Source: Salmonella bongori NCTC 12419 (GTDB taxonomy: Bacteria; Pseudomonadota; Gammaproteobacteria; Enterobacterales; Enterobacteriaceae). Taken from it: a stretch of DNA of 64,000 nucleotides. The translations under genes were made by a program, and so were the position numbers. The stretch spans positions 620,001-684,000 of the forward strand of contig NC_015761.1 of assembly GCF_000252995.1 (NCBI RefSeq), read 5' to 3'. The notes beneath the pieces were generated by a model. That model searched no databases, was not told the DNA's origin, and worked only from the letters and a program-made list of their open reading frames with translations. How positions within the stretch are numbered: the stretch's first letter is position 1; every line of letters starts with the position of its first letter. This document shows positions 1-8,517 of the stretch, in pieces.

Positions 1-117
1 AGTATGAGCCGGGCAGTAAGACGCGCGCGTTCCAGCTCGCTGCATAACACCCTGTCAAATGGCGCGAGGCGCAGCGCGGCGCAAAACGGGCGGCTGTGTC
101 GGCGCTGTGCGACGTAC
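1..117 (-). pseudogene. cobC: cobC (alpha-ribazole-5'-phosphate phosphatase), 5'-truncated fragment
   Basis: Reading leftward from the nadD stop, one frame gives APFDRVLCSELERARLTARL, the conserved block of the CobC histidine phosphatase, which removes the 5' phosphate of the cobalamin lower-ligand intermediate. In the family this block lies about 45 residues after a start reading MRLWLVRHGET, which carries the catalytic RHG histidine. Only about 50 bases separate the block from the nadD stop here. No RHG motif or credible start codon occurs in that frame, even continuing back into nadD. A stretch resembling the next conserved part (APT) sits in another frame. The 5' end therefore looks deleted and frameshifted. 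The gene runs off the window edge, so the state of the remainder is unknown. Confidence 0.55.
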
Positions 118-759
118 TTACCGGTAAAGGCCCTGCTGATTAATATAGTTAAGTACGTTTTCCGGCAGCAGGTCGTCGCAGGATTCGCCTTTTTCCAGCC
201 GTTCGCGGATGAGGGTCGCCGAGATATTGAGCCAGGGCGTTTCCGCCAGATAAATTTTACCGGCAGGTAACTGGTGTAGATCGTCCGGCGTGTGGGTCAG
301 ATGTTGCTCCAGCCACCGCTGGTGATGCGCCTGCGTCATTTCAAGCGGGTAACCCGGCCGGCGACAGACAATCAGGTGCGCATTATCGAGAATCGTGTCG
401 TAATCATGCCAGGTAGGGAAGTTAAGCAGTGAGTCCTGGCCGATGATAAACGCCAGCGGCGTCTCAGATCCCTGTTCTGTACGCCATTCTTTCAGCGTCT
501 GTGCAGTGTAAGATGGCGCATTCCGCTTTAATTCGCGTTCATCCAGTGTAAAAAGCGGTTTATCAGCGATAGCGAGTTCCAGCATATATTTACGTTGCGC
601 GCTGGAGGCTTCCGGCTGGGGGCGATGCGGCGGTACATTGTTGGGCATAATAATTACCCGCGATAAGCCGAGCAGATTCGCCAGCGTTTCAACGGGTTTG
701 AGGTGTCCATAATGCACCGGATCAAAGGTGCCGCCGAATAAAGCCTGTAACGATTTCAT
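118..759 (-). CDS. nadD: Nicotinate-nucleotide adenylyltransferase NadD
   Basis: NadD transfers AMP from ATP to nicotinate mononucleotide, giving deamido-NAD, the penultimate step of NAD synthesis in the cytoplasm. The 213-residue product matches the E. coli length. The nucleotidyltransferase signature GGTFDPVHYGH is at residues 9-19 and the second ATP-binding motif NISATLIR is near the C-terminus. The ATG at 759 is chosen because MKSLQALFGG is the family N-terminus; a longer upstream frame overlaps holA and has no family support. It follows the holA stop after one base, so the two are translationally coupled in the lptE-holA-nadD run. The usual partner cobC downstream appears damaged. Confidence 0.97.
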   Translation of the reverse strand: MKSLQALFGGTFDPVHYGHLKPVETLANLLGLSRVIIMPNNVPPHRPQPEASSAQRKYMLELAIADKPLFTLDERELKRNAPSYTAQTLKEWRTEQGSETPLAFIIGQDSLLNFPTWHDYDTILDNAHLIVCRRPGYPLEMTQAHHQRWLEQHLTHTPDDLHQLPAGKIYLAETPWLNISATLIRERLEKGESCDDLLPENVLNYINQQGLYR

Positions 760-760
760 A

Positions 761-1792
761 TCACCCATCAATAAATATATCTGCCAGTGCCTTATGGCAG
801 AGCAAGAGCGATAGCCCTTCAAGCTCTGCCCATACTGACTGACCATAGTCCTGTTTGAGTGTAATTTCCGTGCGCGTCAGCAGCTGTACTGCCTGGCGAA
901 GCTGGGTAGGATGGAGACGCTGCAGGGCGTCGCCGATCATCGCGCGACGGTTTTGCCAGACCCGGTGTTTATCAAACAGCGTACGCAACGGCGTATGGGC
1001 AGACTGACGTTTGAGATTCACCAGTAGCAGCAGCTCTCGCTGTAGCGTACGCAGCAGAATAACTGGCTCGCTGCCTTCCAGACGTAATTGTTGCAGGATA
1101 TGCAGCGCCCGTTTGCTTTTCCCCATCAGTAATGCATCTACCCAGTGGAAAGGGGTAAAATGGGCGGCGTCATTGACGGCCTGCTCCACTCGAGGGAGCG
1201 TTAATTTACCGTCAGGCCAGAGCAGTGACAACCGTTCCAGCGCCTGCGCCAGCGCCAGCAGATTGCCCTCGTAGCAATAGCACAACAGTTGGTTTGCGGC
1301 GTCATCCAGCTGCAAATTCTGCGCTTTCGCTCTGGCGGCTACCCAACGGGGAAGTTGCGCCTGTTCCGGCGTCTGGCAACTGACCTGAACGCTACGCTCT
1401 GCCAGTGTGGTATACCAGACGGCGTTTTCCTGGGCTTTGGTGAGCTTGTTGCCGCGCACAATGAGCAGCAAGTCATCATGCAGTAAACGGCTCAGTGTGG
1501 CGAGCTGCTCATTCATTGCCGCGTTAGGCCCGTTTTCAGGCAATTGCAGCACCAGCGTTTGACGACTGGCGAACAGGCTCATCGCCTGACAAAGTGAGAA
1601 AAGCGCCTCCCAGTCGGTACTGGGATCAAGCGTAAACGCGTGATGTTCTTCGAAGCCTTGTGATGTGGCAGCCAGACGTATAGCGTCCTGGCTTTCCTGT
1701 AATAGCAGCGGATCGTTGCCCAATAACAGATATGCCGCGCGCAGCCCCTCTTTGAGCTGCGCGCGGAGTTGTTCAGGATACAACCTGATCAT
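761..1792 (-). CDS. holA: DNA polymerase III subunit delta (HolA)
   Basis: Delta is the wrench subunit of the clamp-loader complex and opens the beta sliding clamp for loading on primed DNA. The protein is 343 residues, the same as in E. coli, and begins MIRLYPEQLRAQL as in the family. It has the N-terminal clamp-binding region, an AAA+-like fold without a working ATPase site, and a C-terminal collar domain. The start codon overlaps the lptE stop by one base (TAATG) and the stop is one base from nadD. The essential genes leuS, lptE, holA and nadD thus form one tightly packed minus-strand operon. Confidence 0.97.
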   Translation of the reverse strand: MIRLYPEQLRAQLKEGLRAAYLLLGNDPLLLQESQDAIRLAATSQGFEEHHAFTLDPSTDWEALFSLCQAMSLFASRQTLVLQLPENGPNAAMNEQLATLSRLLHDDLLLIVRGNKLTKAQENAVWYTTLAERSVQVSCQTPEQAQLPRWVAARAKAQNLQLDDAANQLLCYCYEGNLLALAQALERLSLLWPDGKLTLPRVEQAVNDAAHFTPFHWVDALLMGKSKRALHILQQLRLEGSEPVILLRTLQRELLLLVNLKRQSAHTPLRTLFDKHRVWQNRRAMIGDALQRLHPTQLRQAVQLLTRTEITLKQDYGQSVWAELEGLSLLLCHKALADIFIDG

Positions 1793-2382
1793 TAGTTACT
1801 CAGCGTAGTGGAGACGCGTGCTGGCGTGGCGGCGGATGTCGTCGTCGCGTTGTCAGCGGTCGCCGCTTCTTTTGTCGCCTCAATATCCGCCGCACGGACA
1901 CTGGTCAGCTTACGAATCAACTGCTCGGCGGCTTTGTCGTACATTTCCTGAACGATCATTGCCTGTTCGTTATCCTTCGCCAGCGCCATCTGCGGGTTAT
2001 CGAAGAACGAACGGTACACTTTCGTGCTGATAGGATAGATGTCATGGCCCGGAATCAATACCGAAGCGTTGACGGTCATCACCATTTGGTATTCCGCCGT
2101 CTGGCCGTCCTGGAACACTGACGCCGTATCCTGCGAAATAGTCACTGCTCCAAGCCGCAGAGACGGAACGTCTTTGCGCGTTGTGTCTTTTTCAAGCAGG
2201 TTTACGTTATTCAGCCGTAACTGATTACGTACCGCACGGCTTAACGGGCCGTTCGGATCGCCTGAATCGAGGATCATCGTTTTCATTGAAGCCGGAACCT
2301 GCGTAGTGCTACGCAGATGCCAGCCACATCCGGCGGTGACCAGCACCGCCAGAGATAACACCAGTGTTACCAGATATCGCAC
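1792..2382 (-). CDS. lptE: LPS-assembly lipoprotein LptE
   Basis: LptE (formerly RlpB) plugs the LptD barrel and helps deliver lipopolysaccharide to the outer leaflet of the outer membrane. The 196-residue precursor begins with a signal peptide ending in the lipobox VTAGC, so Cys19 is the likely lipidated residue. E. coli LptE is 193 residues. The Ala/Thr-rich C-terminal tail after about residue 165 is the variable part of the family. The gene lies 14 bp after leuS and overlaps holA by one base. Confidence 0.96.
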   Translation of the reverse strand: MRYLVTLVLSLAVLVTAGCGWHLRSTTQVPASMKTMILDSGDPNGPLSRAVRNQLRLNNVNLLEKDTTRKDVPSLRLGAVTISQDTASVFQDGQTAEYQMVMTVNASVLIPGHDIYPISTKVYRSFFDNPQMALAKDNEQAMIVQEMYDKAAEQLIRKLTSVRAADIEATKEAATADNATTTSAATPARVSTTLSN

Positions 2383-2396
2383 GCTTCCTCCCGCGC

Positions 2397-4979
2397 TTAG
2401 CCAACAACCAGATTGAGGAGTTTACCCGGTACGTAAATCACTTTACGTACGGTAACGCCATCAAGATATTTTGCGACCAGATGTTCCTGGCCTGCGCGCT
2501 CGCGCACCTGCTCTTCAGTTGCATTTACCGGTACGGTGATCTTACCGCGCACTTTACCGTTAACCTGCACCACAACCAGCGTAGACTCTTCGACCATCGC
2601 TTTATCGTCCGCCACTGGCCACGGTGCGTTATCAATATCGCCTTCGCCTTCCAGCGCCTGCCACAAGGTAAAGCAAACATGCGGCGTGAACGGGTTAAGC
2701 ATACGCACAACCGCCAGCAGAGCTTCATGCATCAGTGCTCTGTCCTGCTCGCTTTCCTGCGGCGCTTTCGCCAGTTTATTCATCAGCTCCATAATCGCCG
2801 CGATCGCGGTGTTGAACGTCTGACGGCGGCCAATATCATCGGTCACTTTGGCGATGGTTTTATGCACATCACGACGCAACGCTTTTTGTTCATCGTTCAG
2901 TGTATCTACGTTCAGCGCCGCGACAGACCCTTTAGCGGTATGCTCGTAAACCAGCTTCCAGACGCGTTTAATAAAGCGGTTTGCGCCTTCTACGCCGGAC
3001 TCCTGCCATTCCAGAGTCATGTCAGCCGGAGAAGCGAACATCATAAACAGGCGTACCGTATCCGCGCCATAACGTTCAACCATCACTTGCGGGTCGATAC
3101 CGTTATTTTTGGACTTGGACATTTTACTCATGCCAGTGTAGACCAGCTCATGACCCGCTGCGTCTTTTGCTTTCACGATACGGCCTTTTTCATCGCGCTC
3201 GACGATAGCGTCAACGGGTGAAACCCAGTTACGCTCGCCGTTTTCACCGACATAATAGAACGCATCCGCTAGCACCATGCCCTGACACAGCAACTGCTTA
3301 GCCGGTTCGTCAGAGTTCACCATGCCCGCGTCGCGCATCAGCTTATGGAAGAAGCGGAAGTAGAGCAGGTGCATAATGGCGTGCTCAATGCCGCCGATAT
3401 AGATATCCACTGGCAGCCAGTAGTTTGCCGCTTTCGAATCCAGCATACCTTCCTGATACTGTGGACAGGTGTAACGCGCGTAGTACCATGACGATTCCAT
3501 AAAGGTATCGAAGGTGTCGGTTTCACGCAGCGCAGGCATACCGTTAACGGTCGTTTTCGCCCACTCGGGATCGGCCTTGATCGGGCTGGTGATGCCGTCC
3601 ATGACGACGTCTTCTGGCAGAATAACCGGCAGTTGATCTTCCGGTGTCGGGATCACGGTGCCGTCTTCCAGGGTGACCATTGGGATCGGCGCGCCCCAGT
3701 AGCGCTGACGGGAGACACCCCAGTCGCGCAGGCGATAGTTCACTTTACGTTCGCCGACGCCAAGGGATGCCAGCTTATCGGCAATGGCGTTGAAAGCGTC
3801 TTCAAAGCCCAGACCATTGAACTCGCCGGAGTTAAACAGCACGCCTTTTTCAGTCAGCGCCTGCTCAGATAAATCGGGCTCAGAGCCGTCAGCGGCCAGA
3901 ATCACCGGTTTGATGGTTAAACCGTATTTGGTGGCAAACTCATAGTCGCGCTGATCGTGACCCGGAACGGCCATCACCGCGCCAGTGCCGTACTCCATCA
4001 GGACAAAGTTTGCCGCCCACACCGGGATCTCTTCGCCGGTTAATGGGTGAATCGCTTTAAAGCCAGTGTCGACGCCTTTTTTCTCCATCGTCGCCATTTC
4101 AGCTTCGGCCACTTTAGTGTTGCGACATTCGTCAATGAACGTCGCCAGATCAGGATTATTTGCCGCGGCTTTAACGCTAAGCGGGTGACCCGCGGCCACC
4201 GCCAGGTAAGTGGCGCCCATAAAGGTATCTGGACGGGTGGTATACACGGTCAACGTGTTATCGTAACCCTTAACGTCGAAGGTGATTTCCACGCCTTCCG
4301 AGCGACCGATCCAGTTGCGCTGCATGGTCTTAACGGTATCCGGCCAGTGATCCAGTTTATCCAGATCGCCCAGCAGTTCTTCCGCATAAGCGGTGATTTT
4401 GATAAACCACTGTGGGATCTCTTTACGCTCAACTTTGCTATCGCAGCGCCAGCAGCAGCCGTCGATCACCTGTTCGTTGGCGAGAACGGTCTGATCGTTC
4501 GGACACCAGTTAACGGCGGAAGTCTTCTTGTACACCAGGCCTTTTTTATACAGCTCGGTGAAGAATTTCTGTTCCCAACGATAGTATTCCGGGGTGCAGG
4601 TCGCCAGCTCGCGGCTCCAGTCATAGCCGAAACCCAGCATTTTGAGCTGGTTTTTCATATACGCGATGTTGTCATACGTCCACGGTGCTGGCGCGGTATT
4701 GTTTTTCACCGCCGCGCCTTCCGCAGGCAAGCCAAACGCGTCCCAGCCGATAGGCTGCAGCACGTTTTTACCCAGCATACGCTGGTAGCGGGCGATCACA
4801 TCACCGATGGTGTAGTTACGTACGTGGCCCATGTGTAGTCGGCCAGAAGGATAGGGAAGCATCGACAGGCAGTAATACTTCTCTTTGCTCTCGTCTTCGG
4901 TCACTTCAAATGTGCGCTTCTCATCCCAGTGAAGCTGTACTTTGGATTCTATCTCTTCCGGGCGGTATTGCTCTTGCAT
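2397..4979 (-). CDS. leuS: Leucyl-tRNA synthetase
   Basis: This class I synthetase charges tRNA-Leu with leucine. The 860-residue protein equals the E. coli length. The HIGH-type motif HMGH is at residues 49-52, the CP1 editing domain contains TTRPDTFMG, and the KMSKS motif lies in TGMSKMSKSKNNG near residue 620. The start at 4979 gives the family N-terminus MQEQYRPEEIE; a frame extending 31 codons further upstream is open but is not part of the known protein. The ribosome-binding site is modest. It is the first gene of the leuS-lptE-holA-nadD operon, whose promoter must lie in 4980-5220. Confidence 0.98.
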   Translation of the reverse strand: MQEQYRPEEIESKVQLHWDEKRTFEVTEDESKEKYYCLSMLPYPSGRLHMGHVRNYTIGDVIARYQRMLGKNVLQPIGWDAFGLPAEGAAVKNNTAPAPWTYDNIAYMKNQLKMLGFGYDWSRELATCTPEYYRWEQKFFTELYKKGLVYKKTSAVNWCPNDQTVLANEQVIDGCCWRCDSKVERKEIPQWFIKITAYAEELLGDLDKLDHWPDTVKTMQRNWIGRSEGVEITFDVKGYDNTLTVYTTRPDTFMGATYLAVAAGHPLSVKAAANNPDLATFIDECRNTKVAEAEMATMEKKGVDTGFKAIHPLTGEEIPVWAANFVLMEYGTGAVMAVPGHDQRDYEFATKYGLTIKPVILAADGSEPDLSEQALTEKGVLFNSGEFNGLGFEDAFNAIADKLASLGVGERKVNYRLRDWGVSRQRYWGAPIPMVTLEDGTVIPTPEDQLPVILPEDVVMDGITSPIKADPEWAKTTVNGMPALRETDTFDTFMESSWYYARYTCPQYQEGMLDSKAANYWLPVDIYIGGIEHAIMHLLYFRFFHKLMRDAGMVNSDEPAKQLLCQGMVLADAFYYVGENGERNWVSPVDAIVERDEKGRIVKAKDAAGHELVYTGMSKMSKSKNNGIDPQVMVERYGADTVRLFMMFASPADMTLEWQESGVEGANRFIKRVWKLVYEHTAKGSVAALNVDTLNDEQKALRRDVHKTIAKVTDDIGRRQTFNTAIAAIMELMNKLAKAPQESEQDRALMHEALLAVVRMLNPFTPHVCFTLWQALEGEGDIDNAPWPVADDKAMVEESTLVVVQVNGKVRGKITVPVNATEEQVRERAGQEHLVAKYLDGVTVRKVIYVPGKLLNLVVG

Positions 4980-5220
4980 GGCAGCCAGTAGTCCTGTTTT
5001 CAATACAGCTACAAATGTAGCTTTAAAGGTGGTGTTTAGATCCGCATAGCATAGCCCAAACGCCCGCGTCAAAACAGGGGGTAGAACATTTGTCGCGTCT
5101 GGCGTCCATGAAGAGGCGAGGCAAAATGCGCCCTCGCTGAGACAAATTACCGCAGTTCTTCCAACCGTCAGGCAAGGCTCTCAAAATAAAACTATATAAA
5201 ACATAATATTAATAATCAGG

Positions 5221-5451
5221 ATGCTTTTTAGCACAAGAAAGCAGAACCATAACAAAGGCGTGAATTGTGAAAAAAATATCGTAGTGATTTACCCTGAAGA
5301 TAACGTCATCACGGCTGGCGAAACCACTTCAATGTTTATTGGCATGGCGAAGCAGTTAAATGTCGATCGTATCTCGCTAATGCGCGGGATACGAGAATCA
5401 GCTGACAAGAATTTACAGACTCTGTGGGCAGGCTTGCAAAGCGTAACGTAA
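5221..5451 (+). pseudogene. 76-codon frame, possible remnant of a deleted catabolic gene cluster
   Basis: The frame encodes 76 residues and is not recognised as a complete protein. Residues about 18-31 (KNIVVIYPEDNVITA) resemble the start of the SAF domain of altronate/galactarate dehydratase (UxaA) family proteins, but the similarity stops abruptly. The rest (GETTSMFIGMAKQ onward) looks like the C-terminal end of an unrelated protein. S. Typhimurium LT2 carries several catabolic genes, including UxaA-like hydrolase pieces, between leuS and ybeL (from memory). This frame may be the scar of a deletion that fused the two outer ends. It has a weak ribosome-binding site and lies in an otherwise gene-free 518-bp interval. 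It could also be a spurious ORF. Confidence 0.35.
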
Positions 5452-5497
5452 ATAACGTCTATTATTATAGGCAGTTAACGACCCGGGAGACGAAGTG

Positions 5498-5971
5498 ATG
5501 AACAAGGTTGCTCAATATTACCGTGAACTGGTGGCCTCCTTAAGTGAGCGTTTACGCAATGGAGAGCGCGATATTGATGCGCTGGTGGAGCAGGCGCGCC
5601 AGCGTGTGCTGCAAACAGGGGAGTTAACGCGAACCGAGGTGGATGAGCTAACGCGCGCCGTCAGACGCGATCTGGAAGAGTTCGCCATGAGCTACGAAGA
5701 GAGCCAGGACGACAGTGTTTTTATGCGGGTTATTAAAGAGAGCCTGTGGCAGGAACTTGCCGATATTACCGACAAGACCCAGCTGGAATGGCGTGAAGTC
5801 TTCCAGGATTTGAATCACCACGGCGTGTATCACAGTGGCGAAGTGGTGGGGCTGGGAAATCTGGTGTGTGAGAAGTGTCATTTCCATTTGGCGGTTTATA
5901 CGCCGGATGTGCTGCCGCTGTGCCCGAAATGCGGTCATGACCAGTTTCAGAGAAGACCGTTTGAGCCGTAA
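5498..5971 (+). CDS. ybeL: YbeL, DUF1451 zinc-ribbon protein
   Basis: A cytoplasmic protein of unknown function. The N-terminal half is helical and highly charged (MNKVAQYYRELVASLSERL). The C-terminus has a zinc-ribbon pattern with two CxxC pairs, CEKC and CPKC, followed by the conserved tail HDQFQRRPFEP. The product is 157 residues against about 160 in E. coli, with the gap in the acidic loop after MSYEES. The ATG at 5498 follows GGGAG at a good distance; a GTG directly before it could also be used. The gene stands alone and ends in a REP element. Confidence 0.9.
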   Translation: MNKVAQYYRELVASLSERLRNGERDIDALVEQARQRVLQTGELTRTEVDELTRAVRRDLEEFAMSYEESQDDSVFMRVIKESLWQELADITDKTQLEWREVFQDLNHHGVYHSGEVVGLGNLVCEKCHFHLAVYTPDVLPLCPKCGHDQFQRRPFEP

Positions 5972-5979
5972 TTTATCCT

Positions 5980-6061
5980 CGCCGGAGGGCGATGCGTTGC
6001 GCCTTATCCGGCCTGGAAAAATCATTTCTGTAGCCGGATAAGGTGAAGCCGCCATCCGGCA
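5980..6061. repeat. REP/BIME palindromic element between ybeL and rihA
   Basis: Two inverted REP-like units are visible, with GCCTTATCCGGCCTG and TAGCCGGATAAGG facing each other and a GCCGCCATCCGGC end. The element sits between convergent ybeL and rihA, where such elements often protect mRNA 3' ends. Confidence 0.8.
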
Positions 6062-6065
6062 GATA

Positions 6066-7001
6066 TTACGCGTAAAACTTCAGCCGTTCCGCCAGGAGAT
6101 CGACAAATCCTTCACGATCGATATCCACCATTACGGTGGTATTAGGTTTGTTCCCGGTCAGGAAATAATAATCCACGACCGTCATCCCCTGGGTATATTT
6201 CCCCTGTGTTTCGACGCCAACCCAGCGTTCAATGGTGGTGAATAGCTCAGGTTTTAGTAGCCAGGCGATGGTGCACGGGTCGTGCAGCGGCGCGCCGACA
6301 AATCCCCATTTTTCGTCTTTGTGGTACTCCATAAAGAAGTCCAACAGCTCGGCGACGATGGTGGAAATGGGGTTGCCAATCGCGCGGAAGCGTTCGATAT
6401 CGGCAGCGTGAATCTGTGCCTTATGGGTGACGTCCAGCCCGGCCATCACCACCGGAATGCCTGACTGGAAGACGATTTCCGCCGCTTCCGGGTCGACGAA
6501 AATGTTGAACTCGGCAGCGGGCGTCCAGTTCCCCAAACCCATTGCGCCGCCCATGATCACAATGCGGGCGATTTTCGTATGCAGTTCCGGATGGCTATTC
6601 AGCAACAGCGCCACGTTGGTCTGTGGGCCAGTGGAGACGATGGTGACCGGTTGTGCGCTCTCGCGCAGGGTTTTTGCCATCAGTTCAACTGCGCTGCAGC
6701 GTTGCGGCAAAAATGAGGGCTCCGGCAAAGCCGGACCGTCCAGCCCACTTTCGCCGTGGACGTTATCGGCGATGATCAGTTCACGCATTAGCGGTTTCAC
6801 CGCGCCTGCCGCCACCGGAATATCCGGGCGTTTGAGCAGCGTCAGCATCCGCAGCACGTTGCGCAGCGTCTTATCCGGCGTCTGGTTGCCAGCCGAGGAG
6901 GTAATGGCTTTGACCTCCAGTTCAGGGGAGGCGAGGGCGAGAACGAGGGCGATCGCGTCATCATGACCTGGATCGCAATCAATAATCATGGGCAGTGCCA
7001 T
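6066..7001 (-). CDS. rihA: Pyrimidine-specific ribonucleoside hydrolase RihA
   Basis: RihA hydrolyses the N-glycosidic bond of cytidine and uridine, releasing ribose and base for salvage in the cytoplasm. The 311-residue protein starts MALPMIIDCDPGHDDA, where DxDPGxDD (Asp10, Asp14, Asp15) is the calcium- and ribose-binding signature of nucleoside hydrolases. The active-site region HDPCTIAWLL is near residue 240. It is a single gene downstream of gltL on the same strand, separated by 116 bp that include an inverted repeat. Confidence 0.95.
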   Translation of the reverse strand: MALPMIIDCDPGHDDAIALVLALASPELEVKAITSSAGNQTPDKTLRNVLRMLTLLKRPDIPVAAGAVKPLMRELIIADNVHGESGLDGPALPEPSFLPQRCSAVELMAKTLRESAQPVTIVSTGPQTNVALLLNSHPELHTKIARIVIMGGAMGLGNWTPAAEFNIFVDPEAAEIVFQSGIPVVMAGLDVTHKAQIHAADIERFRAIGNPISTIVAELLDFFMEYHKDEKWGFVGAPLHDPCTIAWLLKPELFTTIERWVGVETQGKYTQGMTVVDYYFLTGNKPNTTVMVDIDREGFVDLLAERLKFYA

Positions 7002-7087
7002 TGTGGCTCCTTGTAAGCGGTACTTTGTGACAAGGTTAACGCCCGGCTGGATACGTTTCGAGAAGCGAAGCGGTAAATCGTGAGATA

Positions 7088-7109
7088 GCGCGCACTCTGA
7101 CGTGCGCGC
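7088..7109. other. Inverted repeat between gltL and rihA
   Basis: A perfect 8-bp stem GCGCGCAC/GTGCGCGC with a 6-base loop lies just downstream of gltL. It has no U-tract, so it is more likely an mRNA-stabilising 3' hairpin or weak terminator of gltIJKL than a canonical intrinsic terminator. Confidence 0.5.
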
Positions 7110-7117
7110 CGGGAGGA

Positions 7118-7843
7118 TTAGTGCAGGATTTTCGCAAGGAAGTCTTTTGCGCGATCGGAGCTGGGGTTAGCGAAGAACTCCTCTTTTGGCGAGTCTTCAA
7201 CGATTTTACCTTCATCCATAAAGATCACCCGGTTCGCCACTTTACGGGCAAAGCCCATTTCGTGCGTTACCACCATCATGGTCATCCCTTCGTTCGCCAG
7301 CTCGACCATCACGTCCAGCACCTCGTTGATCATTTCAGGATCAAGCGCGGAAGTCGGTTCATCGAATAACATCGCGATGGGGTCCATACACAGCGCGCGG
7401 GCAATCGCGACGCGCTGCTGCTGACCACCGGAAAGCTGAGCAGGATATTTATTGGCATGCGCCGAGAGCCCAACGCGTTCCAGTAGCTTGAGCCCTTTCT
7501 CGCGGGCGGCAGCTTTATCGCGTTTCAGTACTTTCACCTGCGCCAGAGTCAGGTTTTCGATGATCGACAAATGGGGAAATAGCTCAAAGTGCTGGAACAC
7601 CATACCCACACGGGAGCGGAGTTTCGCCAGATCGGTTTTTTTGTCGTTCACAATAATGCCGTTAACGGTGATTTCGCCTTTTTGCACCGGTTCCAGACCA
7701 TTGACAGTTTTAATCAGCGTTGATTTACCGGAACCCGATGGCCCGCAAACCACCACGACTTCGCCTTTTTTCACTTCTGTTGAACAATCGGTCAGCACCT
7801 GAAAGTGACCATACCATTTTGAAACATTTTTCAGGGTAATCAT
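7118..7843 (-). CDS. gltL: Glutamate/aspartate ABC transporter ATP-binding protein GltL
   Basis: This is the cytoplasmic ATPase that powers the GltIJKL importer for L-glutamate and L-aspartate. The 241-residue protein has the Walker A motif GPSGSGKST near residue 35, the ABC signature LSGGQQQRVAIARAL, and Walker B with MLFDEPTSALD, the usual pattern of polar amino-acid ABC ATPases. It is the last gene of the operon. Its start overlaps the gltK stop by one base, which implies translational coupling. Confidence 0.97.
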   Translation of the reverse strand: MITLKNVSKWYGHFQVLTDCSTEVKKGEVVVVCGPSGSGKSTLIKTVNGLEPVQKGEITVNGIIVNDKKTDLAKLRSRVGMVFQHFELFPHLSIIENLTLAQVKVLKRDKAAAREKGLKLLERVGLSAHANKYPAQLSGGQQQRVAIARALCMDPIAMLFDEPTSALDPEMINEVLDVMVELANEGMTMMVVTHEMGFARKVANRVIFMDEGKIVEDSPKEEFFANPSSDRAKDFLAKILH

Positions 7844-8517
7844 TAAACTGTCCTTTTCTTCAAATAGCTGACCAGCAACGACGCGCTCAGGCTGATAACA
7901 AAATAAACGGCGCCGGCGAACAGAATCATTTCGACCTGAGTACCGTCACGTTCGCCGATAGTAGACGCAGTGCGGAAGAAGTCCGCCAGACTTAATACAT
8001 ACACTAAAGAAGTATCCTGAAATAGCACGATGCCCTGTGTAAGCAGCAGCGGCACCATCGCCCGAAACGCCTGCGGCAAAATAATCAACTTCATGGATTG
8101 CCAGTGGGTCATCCCCAGCGCCAGCGCGGCGCTGGATTGCCCGCGAGAAATACTCTGAATGCCGGCGCGAATAATCTCGGAATAGTAGGCCGCTTCAAAC
8201 ATTGAGAATGCGACCATCGCGGAGATCAGACGGATATCGGTTTTCGGCGATAGTCCCAGCACGTTTTGCAGAAAGCCGGGCACAATCAGATAGAACCATA
8301 GCAAGACCATAACCAACGGTATGGAACGGAAAACGTTAACGTACGCCTTCGCGAACCAGGCGATGGGGGCAAAGCTTGAAAGGCGCATTACAGCCAGAAT
8401 AGTTCCCCAGACTATCCCCACGACAACGGCGGTGACGGTGATCTTTAGTGTGATGACTAACCCGGCCAATAGATAGGGCATTGAGGGGATAATAGAACTC
8501 CAGTCAAACTCGTACAT
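7843..8517 (-). CDS. gltK: Glutamate/aspartate ABC transporter permease GltK
   Basis: An inner-membrane permease that pairs with GltJ to form the transport channel. The 224-residue protein has about five hydrophobic helices. The binding-protein-dependent transport signature is in the cytoplasmic EAA loop (EIIRAGIQSISRGQSSAALALG). The start overlaps the gltJ stop by one base and the stop overlaps gltL by one base. Confidence 0.96.
   Translation of the reverse strand: MYEFDWSSIIPSMPYLLAGLVITLKITVTAVVVGIVWGTILAVMRLSSFAPIAWFAKAYVNVFRSIPLVMVLLWFYLIVPGFLQNVLGLSPKTDIRLISAMVAFSMFEAAYYSEIIRAGIQSISRGQSSAALALGMTHWQSMKLIILPQAFRAMVPLLLTQGIVLFQDTSLVYVLSLADFFRTASTIGERDGTQVEMILFAGAVYFVISLSASLLVSYLKKRTV

Noticed and set aside
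2364..3221. A 285-codon plus-strand frame antisense to leuS
   Set aside because: Entirely covered by the conserved leuS C-terminal region; composition is that of a shadow frame and no ribosome-binding site or family is seen.
4047..4838. A 263-codon plus-strand frame antisense to leuS
   Set aside because: Shadow of the leuS editing and catalytic domains; no independent support.
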